A model generated the notes under the pieces. It ran no database searches, was not told the DNA's origin, and worked only from the letters and a program-made list of their open reading frames with translations. A stretch of 64,000 nt of DNA from Lotus japonicus. Lineage: Eukaryota; Streptophyta; Magnoliopsida; Fabales; Fabaceae. The stretch is from NCBI RefSeq assembly GCF_012489685.1, contig NC_080045.1, positions 46,024,627-46,088,626 on the forward strand. The letters run 5' to 3'. A program made the position numbers and the translations under genes. Positions 56,809-64,000 of this stretch are shown here, in pieces (the stretch's first letter is position 1; each line of letters opens with the position of its first letter).

Positions 56809-57782
56809 TGATTGCACACATTCAATTATCTAGTAAAAACAATCTATATTAATATGTAAATTAAATTAAAACTATTAATTAAAAATAAAAATTCAAAAGA
56901 TTGTTTTTTAGTTAACAACCTAATCTAACATCACGTTCAAAAAATAAATAACCTAATCTACATCTCTGCCAACCAAGAATCTATTGTAAAATCAATTCAT
57001 ATTTCTTCTGAAATCTCTATCTCTGTTAATCACTTCTAATATCTATCAACCAACCTATAGTAATTTTTATCCTAACCACCTATCCATAAACCTAAACTAA
57101 TCTTCATCTTCATCAACCCAAAACAAGAACAATAAACCCATAACCTATAACAAAAACCCAGAAAATCAAACTCCTTAAACCCAAACACAAAAACAAAAAC
57201 CCAGAAAAAGTTCTTTATCTCAAGGAAATCCCTCAAAAGCAAACATTGAACGATAGAAAACATGAGGAATATGGCCACATGGTGCTGAAGAAAGAATGAT
57301 TCAACTAGGGGAAATAAAATGTCTGCAAAGGCATAATCCAACATCTGATATTTCAAAAAGAAAACCACTAAAATCCAGAAAATCAACCCCCCCCCCCCCC
57401 CCCCCACAAAACCTCAACCTTCATCTTCCTCCATAAAAACAACCTTCCACCACCAAAATAACAACAACAGAATCCTTAAAGTTAAAGACAAACACAATTG
57501 ATCTAGAAACCCATGTTAAACCAGAAATCCATAAACCGAAAGTACCAACACCAGAAACCAAAAACTAACCCTCATCCTCTTAAACTCCCCTTCTTCCTCA
57601 GATCAAGCACCCCAATTCCCCTTCTTCTTCCTCGGATCTTCTTCTGCCTAAGATCCGCAACCCCAACCCAAAAAAACTCAACCTAGAAAACCTCACTGTT
57701 TGAAGCCTTAAGAAGGAGCTTGAATCAAAGGGAAGAGGGGTAGATCTGGTGCAAATCGAGGTTATCGTACCTTCCCCTCGGC
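56809..57782. other. No gene recognised; AT-rich DNA with a C20 homopolymer
   Basis: A run of 20 C lies at 57386-57405. The rest is A/C-rich on the plus strand and resembles leader or intron sequence on the minus strand. No ORF has support. Confidence 0.5.
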
Positions 57783-58245
57783 CTAGGATGCACGAGTATG
57801 GGTACGGTACGGTACCAGGTGCGACATTTTTCAAAAACGCATGGGTACAGGTACGTTAGTATATTTATATATTTAATGATTTTATTGTCAAGATATTAGG
57901 AGAAAATATGTATAATAAAATCTTATAATTCACATTGTTATAAAAAATAACAAAGCAAATGGAAGAAATTGAGATTTTTACATGATGCAAGAAAGAAAAC
58001 TCAAAATTCAGTAACTTAAATTGAATAATAGATTGATGCAAATTGAAGATATTAGTAGAGTATATAGGATTTTATGTGTAATAGACGTAGAGATAAAAAT
58101 ATTACAAAAAAGTACCCAAATGATACAAAAAACTACCTAATCAAATTTCGGTATACATTGTGTATGCATTTTTAAGTACCCATGAAGTACCCAAGAGTAC
58201 AAGTACCGGGTACGTTGGCCAAACTAGAGTACCCATGCATCATAG
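57783..58245. mobile_element. hAT-like MITE (463 bp)
   Basis: Imperfect terminal inverted repeats (CTAGGATGCA at the left; CTATGATGCATGGGTAC at the right read in reverse) have further GGGTAC/GTACC repeats inside. Flanks are CCCTCGGC (57775-57782) and CCCTCGCC (58246-58253), an 8-bp duplication with one mismatch, the hAT signature length. The interior is AT-rich and non-coding. Confidence 0.6.
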
Positions 58246-58916
58246 CCCTCGCCATTTCAGCCACTGAACCTATGACTCCGGACTCTGACCCGTCAATGGC
58301 TATGCCTTCCACTTCGCACCACCACGCCACGGCTATGGTCGTGATGGTTACAAGCGACCATGAAGCTTCCTCTGTCGATCTATGTGGATTCCATCGCCCA
58401 TCTGTCGCTCTCAATCTCGTCTCTCTCTGTCAAGAACATCCAGATTCACACAAATTTTGGGGATTTGGTGGGTTTTGAAAGTTAGGGATTTTTTGGGTTT
58501 TGTGTTTTGTGTTATGTTTTGGTGGTTGTGGAGGAAACCTGGTTTCTGGAGGTTGATGATGAGGATGAAGAGGATGAAGATGGAGCAATTTGAAGATGAA
58601 GAGAATGAAGATAAATTTGTGAGAAGCGTGAATCAATCTCGTCTCTCTCTGTTTTGATATTTTTTTATTTTTTTATTTAATTTAATTATTAATATATATG
58701 TGCCATTTAAAATTTAAATTAAAACAACGTGGATAAGGCCACGTAAGCGTTTGCCTGCCACTCAACAAGCTCGTTGGAGCTCCATCCTCCAACGAGGACT
58801 AAATGCAAACTTGTTACAATCGTGAGGACAAGAATCATAATATTTTCCGGTGAGAGATCAAACGCAAACGACCTTACAAAGACAGGGATTAATTTGATGA
58901 TTAACCCTTTAATATG
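58246..58916. other. No gene recognised
   Basis: GC-balanced at first (58246-58440), then GAT/GAA-rich low complexity near 58550-58615. It could be an eroded gene fragment. No homology is recognised in either strand. Confidence 0.4.
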
Positions 58917-58932
58917 CATATAGGTATTCATA

Positions 58933-59227
58933 TGCATTGCGTGGCTTTTTTAATTGACTTGCTTTGGTGGGAGCATGGTGCTGTTTTTGTCCTAATTTGT
59001 CATCGTGTTGAAGGTTCTCTAATATATGATTGTTTGCTGGTTATTGGTGGTCTGCGATGGCTTGTTGCTCAATCTGTTTATGCTTCTGCCATATTTTGTT
59101 TTCTCATTCTTTTTTTTTTTCATCTTTCTTTCTCTCTTCCCTTTTGGTTTCTCTTCTCTCTTGTATTAAGGGTTGGAGTACCCCTTGTACTCCCTTCTTA
59201 TACAATATTTTGGCTTATAAAAAAAAA
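58933..59227 (+). mobile_element. 5'-truncated LINE insertion (295 bp)
   Basis: Flanked by a perfect 16-bp duplication CATATAGGTATTCATA (58917-58932 and 59228-59243) and ending in an A tail (59219-59227). Before the tail, TTGTATTAAGGGTTGGAGTA and GTACTCCCTTC resemble the 3' end of plant L1-type elements. These are the marks of target-primed reverse transcription. No coding sequence remains. Confidence 0.82.
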
Positions 59228-59243
59228 CATATAGGTATTCATA

Positions 59244-60196
59244 AAAAAGAAAAAACAAATATATGCATAGTGGTTGAGGTGGGACTGCGCTTAAAAGTTA
59301 GAATCACGCCACCAAAGTTATATTATTTAAGGAATTTTTAACATGAAATAAATGCATATTTTCTAGTTTTTGTGAAAAAGGGGCACTTTTAGAACTTAGA
59401 GAAGTTTTTAATCTTTGACCCATATGTATTTTGGCAGATCGGCTTATTAAAAAAATATCTTTGACCCATAATTAGATTGACAAAAAGTTTTAAACTAAGT
59501 ACCCAGTTCTTGGCCCATGAGGCCCAAATCCCATCTTTCCTTTGTCCAAGAAAACAAAAAACCCTCACCTCATTCTTTGACACACACGTACAGGGAAGAA
59601 GTGATTCTTACTGTTTGTTCATCTTGTAGTTTTTGTATAAGATTTGGACTAATCTGTTATAAACTAAGTTTTGCATTCAGATTCACTTTTGTGATATTCA
59701 ACAAATTCAACCATACATTATATTTGTAAGAAAGTTGTACCAATATTAGCATGAAACAATTCAATTCAATCAAAACAAACAAGTGAAGAAGGGAAAAGAT
59801 GGTTACTTGGATGAAGCACAATCCTTGTTATATTCTTCTGTGAGTCTTGTATGCGTCCACCTTCTGTTGCTGCCTCTCCTTCTTCTGCTTCCCTTTTTTT
59901 GTTGCTCTCTCACTATCAGAACTGAGGTTCAAGGATGGAAGGAACCATATTAATCTCTATGTATTTATTTTTTTGACTGACGAATCTCTCTGTATGCTTA
60001 ACTGTGAAACCTCTACAATGAGGGCTCCCTCCCCCTATTTAAATCCCCCATCCTCAAATCTTCTTATCTAAATCTTCTTGATTGATTTTTTATTTGGTTG
60101 AATTTCTGATCACAATTAGATCAAATTTACTAAAATTGTGATCTTAATCTTTTCTGTTTTATTTTTGGCCCTCCGTTAGTCTGACGTTAAAAAAAG
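59244..60196. other. No gene recognised
   Basis: AT-rich DNA without a credible ORF, RNA gene or repeat boundary. It ends where the truncated Ath2 LTR begins. Confidence 0.5.
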
Positions 60197-61091
60197 GCGC
60201 TTAATTGGCGCCTAGGCGCCAATTACCTTCCAGAGGCTCATTTTCAGGATGGAATCGGCGCTCTGAATTGGCGCCTGAGCGCCCGGAACATCCCAAACTC
60301 GTGATTTTTGCCTATAAATAGGATTTTAGTCATTTTGTTTTGAAATCTTTGATACTACTTTCATTTTTACATAAACTCAGAGCTAGAGGAGCATCTAGGA
60401 GAGTGTGAGAGGGCTTCTAAGCTTGTAATTCAGGTTTTTAGCCAAGCATGGCTCTGCTTGGCTAATCTCTCTTCTTTTGCTTTGGATTTCTTTGTAAGAC
60501 TTTTTATATTTGAGTTATAATCTTAAGTTCTTTCCCACATGTTCTTCTTCTTCCCTTGAATCCCATTTTCTGAATTTCAATCTAAGCTTGTATGCATGCT
60601 TGCTTTATACTATTCTATAATCAGAACGGAAGTTTGTTATAGATTAGGGAACCGATTTGAGATTTTTCCTTCTATACTTGCTACTAGGAATAGAGGAAGG
60701 GTTGGGGTTTGATGGCCTGAAATTGCATGATCTAAAACCTCATATAAATGACTAAGAACACAAGGAATTGGGCTTAGCTTTTAGTATGAGAGAATTGCTT
60801 ATGTGAGGAATCAATAAGTGAGTAACTAGGCTATATCATTAAGGAGAGATTCATGAGAACATGTGCTTAGAATGATGTGCTTCAATTGACTAGTTGAACA
60901 AGAACCCAAAGCATGTTATTTTCTGAATTGTCTTTTTATTTTCCTTTTTCCTTATTACTACTTCAACATATCTCTTATTCAATAAAACCAACCTTCAAAC
61001 TCAAAAGCTTAAACTGAATTTAGTCACTCACAATCCTTGTGGTTCGATATTTAAAACCGAGTGGATTCGTACACTTGCGAAGTTACCAACA
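60197..61091 (+). repeat. Ath2 5' LTR, left end missing
   Basis: Matches the 3' LTR from about 62968 onward and ends ACCAACA. It lacks eight bases of a GGCGCT/CAGGCGCT repeat that the 3' LTR keeps. The TATA-like CCTATAAATAGG is near 60311-60322. Confidence 0.85.
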
Positions 61092-61097
61092 ATTTTT

Positions 61098-61115
61098 TGG
61101 CGCTGTTGCCGGGGA
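61098..61115 (+). other. Ath2 primer-binding site
   Basis: TGGCGCTGTTGCCGGGGA, the tRNA-Asp-type site with one C-to-T change relative to Ath1. Confidence 0.85.
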
Positions 61116-62496
61116 TTTTTTGTGATTTTTGATTTGAGTTACGAGTTTGAAGTTTAGTCTACCTAAGACTTAAACTTAGGGCTGAATGGGAGACAACCCA
61201 TTTTTTTTTTTTCTGTTTTACGTTTTGTCTTTTGTTTAGTGTTTCAGGAAATAAAAAGGATACAAACTTGGAAGCACTCAACCACTTGGAAGGAGGTTCT
61301 TTTCTTACTCTGATTTTAGTCCATGCATTTTTAGCATATTTTTCCTTTATAGATTTTGTTTATCTTTTTGATCATGCATTTTTTTTTTATATAGAGTCTT
61401 TTATACCTTGGTCTTTATGCCCTTTACTCAAATGACATGTTCCCGAGTCTTGCTCACTCACATGATGCTGGTTTTGAAAATGTTTTTAAGTGGATACTTT
61501 GTGCTTTCTTTTGGGGAGTGATTGTATGTTTGGGAAAGAGAGGACGAGACTTCGGTCTTCTAAGTGTTGTCTTGAGTATATAGTTGATTTGAGTCCACAA
61601 GGGTCCATCTTTGACCCTTCACTATATAATTTCCCTGGAGGATCATGACTCACTTGCACTTCTTGGTTCTGTGTTTCATTTTATGCCTCCTTGAGTGTAG
61701 CTTTAGGAGACTTGCATTCTTGAGACTGGTAGGTTTTCTTGTACTTCAGAAATTGTTTTATAACATCTTTGTCCCTAGTTGACCCTTTTGAGCCTTATGG
61801 AGATTTCTATTGTTACCTTATTTATTGGGCTGGATGATTGGTTGGATTCAATGGGGAGTTGTGGTTCTTAACTCTTAATGGAGCTAGTTTATAAAAAATG
61901 CAATTGTCTCTTGCCCCAAAGAAAAAAATTGAAAAAAGTCAAAAGAAAAAATGAGCTCCATGGAATGGGTGGAGTTCAAAAAAAAAAAAGAAAAAAATTC
62001 TGAAACAAAAGGGGGTTAAGAGACTTGTTTGCTAAGTATCAATTACTCTAAGCTCCGGTTTTCATGAAGGACCACACTCAAACTTTGTGCAGCCTTAGTC
62101 TTCCTTAGAGACCACCTACCTTGTGCTTTACCTAGCCAACATTACAACCCTTTTGAAGTCTCATTGAATAATGCATTGTCAACTTTAGTTGCTCTGGAGT
62201 GAATGATTCTCAGAACCTATGAACTTGCTTTTGTGCTCAGTGCGCTAAACAATTGTCTCATGCTAGGATGTTAGCTCTAAATGCTTCTCATAGTGGACTC
62301 TAATTCTTCTTTATCTAAGAGTAGCATGAAGTTGATTGTTGAATTTTTCTCTTGGAACTAACTACATTTACTTGATCCCCGGTTTTCTGAAAATGTATCC
62401 CTCTTTTGGCATGTGTGTTGGGAGTAATTCTTTGTGCTTGAGGGCAAGCTAATCTTAGTGACGCTCGAGGGCGAGCTGTCGTTGAGTATAGTGGTG
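61116..62496 (+). other. Ath2 internal non-coding region
   Basis: Corresponds to the post-pol region of Ath1: GGGAGACAACCCA, GGACCACACTCA, and the CTTGAGGGCAAGC and GCTCGAGGGCGAGC motifs before the LTR. No ORF. It probably provides cis signals for packaging and reverse transcription (inference). Confidence 0.7.
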
Positions 62497-63861
62497 TGAT
62501 GACCCGGGTTTATATGATGTTTTTAGGGTTTTTCCTTGTAGGTTTTGAGTCTTTTTCTTGTGTCTCATGTAGTGTTTCATGCATTCTCATGCATTTTTAC
62601 TTTTATTTGTGCATTTGCATTAATTTAGTAATTTTGTAGTTTTGTAAGGGCTTTAGTTGCATTTGATTAGAGTTTAAGAGTCATAGGCAATTTCCACTTG
62701 TTTTGGAGCCTTTGTGCAAAACTAACCTCTGAATTTCTAGATATTTTCCTAGCTCTGTCATCAAGTTTTCAGGTTGTAACAGCTGAAGATGGAGTGTCTA
62801 GAGGTTTGGAGAATTGAAGGGAGGCTTAAAGAGGCTTAAAGAGGAGTAAAGAGGAGTTAAAATGAAGATCAAAAGGTTTTCCAGCGAGTCAGAGCGCCTA
62901 GGCGTGCTCCATTGGCGCCTAGGCGCCAATTGCTTTTTCCAGGGTTCTGGAATTGGCGCCTAGGCGTGCTTAATTGGCGCCTAGGCGCCAATTACCTTCC
63001 AGAGGCTCATTTTCAGGATGGAATTGGCGCTCAGGCGCTCTGAATTGGCGCCTGAGCGCCCGGAACAGCCCAAACTCGTGATTTTTGCCTATAAATAGGA
63101 TTTTAGTCATTTTGTTTTGTAATCTTTGATACTACTTTCATTTTTACATAAACTCAGAGGTAGATGAGCATCTAGGAGAGTGTGAGAGGGCTTCTAAGCT
63201 TGTAATTCAGGTTTTTAGCTTGCCATGCTTGGCTAATCTCTCTTCTTTTGCTTTGGATTTCTTTGTAAGACTTTTTATATTTGAGTTATAATCTTAAGTT
63301 CTTTCCCACATGTTCTTCTTCTTCCCTTGAATCCCATTTTCTGAATTTCAATCTAAGCTTGTATGCATGCTTGCTTTATACTATTCTATAATCAGAACGG
63401 AAGTTTGTTATAGATTAGGGAACCGATTTGGGATTACCCCTTCTATACTTGCTACTAGGAATAGAGGAAGGGTTGGGGTTTGATGGCCTGAAATTGCATG
63501 ATCTAAAACCTCATATAAATGACTAAGTACACAAGGAATTGGGCTTAGCTTTTAGTATGAGAGAATTGCTTATGTGAGGAATCAATAAGTGAGTAACTAG
63601 GCTATATCATCAAGGAGAGATCCATGAGAACATGTGCTTAGAATGATGTGCTTAAATTGACTAGTTGAACAAGAACTCAAAGCATGTTATTTTCTGAATT
63701 GTCTTTTTATTTTCCTTTTTCCTTATTACTACTTCAACATATCTCTTATTCAATAAAACCAACCTTCAAACTCAAAGCTTAAACTGAATTTAGTCACTCA
63801 CAATCCCTGTGGTTCGATATTTAAAACCGGGTGGATTTGTACACTTGCGAAGTGACCAACA
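62497..63861 (+). repeat. Ath2 3' LTR (1365 bp)
   Basis: Begins TGATGACCC and ends ACCAACA. It has a GGCGCCTAGGCGCC-type palindrome cluster near 62890-63065, then CCTATAAATAGG near 63089-63100. A short GGCTTAAAGA repeat is near 62823-62850. Confidence 0.9.
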
Positions 63862-64000
63862 GCAGTGTAAGCCCTTGGCGGGATGAAACCGCCAAGGTCA
63901 CACCTGCTTTTACGGGAAATTTTGGTGTGAATAAAAGCCTCAAAATGAGCAAAAGTCATAGTTTCTTCGGCACACCTTCAAAATCGCTACACGAACGCAA
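63862..64000 (+). mobile_element. Tat3: Tat-type spacer fragment at the window end
   Basis: Matches Tat1 near 9490-9600 (TTGGCGGG...AAACCGCC, CACACCTGCT, TTTTACGGGAAAT, TTGGTGTGA). Ath2 therefore also sits in a Tat element. Confidence 0.65.

Larger units (their letters stand above)
60197..63861 (+). mobile_element. Ath2: Athila-type derivative without gag and pol
   Basis: Partial 5' LTR, primer site, a 1.4-kb internal region equivalent to Ath1 5960-7337, and a full 3' LTR. The gag-pol block (about 5 kb in Ath1) is absent. The deletion joins the leader to AGTCTACCTAAGACT near 61157, a sequence that in Ath1 follows pol. The retained primer site and 3' end are what a non-autonomous derivative would need, but the 5' LTR has lost its first 450 bp or so. 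The right end abuts Tat3. Confidence 0.85.

Noticed and set aside
57072..57407. 111-codon minus-strand ORF beginning in a Gly run
   Set aside because: The start is an artefact of the C20 homopolymer, and the remainder is Phe/Leu/Val-rich low-complexity sequence.
1..64000. CRISPR arrays, bacterial operons, phage or plasmid functions
   Set aside because: The sequence is plant retrotransposon DNA throughout, and the regularly spaced repeats found are LTR-internal tandem or palindromic motifs.

Overview
This is plant nuclear DNA, almost entirely transposable elements, with no confidently identifiable host gene. The element families point to a eudicot, probably a legume: Sirevirus-type Ty1/copia elements with long LTRs and a large third ORF, Athila-type Ty3/gypsy elements with a tRNA-Asp primer site, Tat-type Ty3/gypsy elements with an antisense ORF, L1-type LINEs, and Stowaway-like and hAT-like MITEs. 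The species cannot be fixed from the sequence alone.

Layout. 1-8666: an Athila element (Ath1), its 5' LTR cut by the window edge, with broken gag-protease and pol. 8667-24660: the 3' part of a Tat element (Tat1: pol tail, antisense ORF, 3' LTR), split by a complete Sirevirus (SIRE-A, 11070-22735, target duplication AGAGG). 25076-37004: a second, younger Sirevirus in the opposite orientation (SIRE-B, target duplication GTGTT). 37010-39318: AT-rich DNA with a long inverted repeat, one arm of which carries a Stowaway-like MITE. 39319-50170: a second Tat fragment (Tat2, minus strand) holding a four-level nest: an Athila solo LTR (Ath3) contains a 3.9-kb solo-LTR-like unit E', and E' contains another copy of itself (E) in reverse. 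50171-52822: a truncated third Sirevirus (SIRE-C). 52823-56808: LINE pieces, including a near-perfectly bounded 1.5-kb-arm palindrome. 57783-58245: a hAT-like MITE. 58933-59227: a 5'-truncated LINE with a 16-bp target duplication. 60197-63861: an Athila derivative lacking gag-pol (Ath2). 63862-64000: Tat3 sequence.

How the parts relate. Target duplications and LTR comparisons give an order: Tat elements are oldest and act as hosts, then Athila copies and SIRE-A, with SIRE-B youngest (about 3 LTR mismatches in 1207 bp by eye, against about 9 in 1214 for SIRE-A). SIRE-A keeps an intact gag but broken pol, ORF3 and antisense ORF. SIRE-B has the reverse: broken gag with intact pol, ORF3 and antisense ORF.

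Most unusual: a 130-codon coiled-coil ORF on the antisense strand of the Sirevirus family, behind its own TATA box; the complementary damage in the two Sireviruses; the LINE palindrome as a candidate hairpin-RNA locus; and an ORF with promoter-like and splice-like signals inside the E/E' LTR unit.
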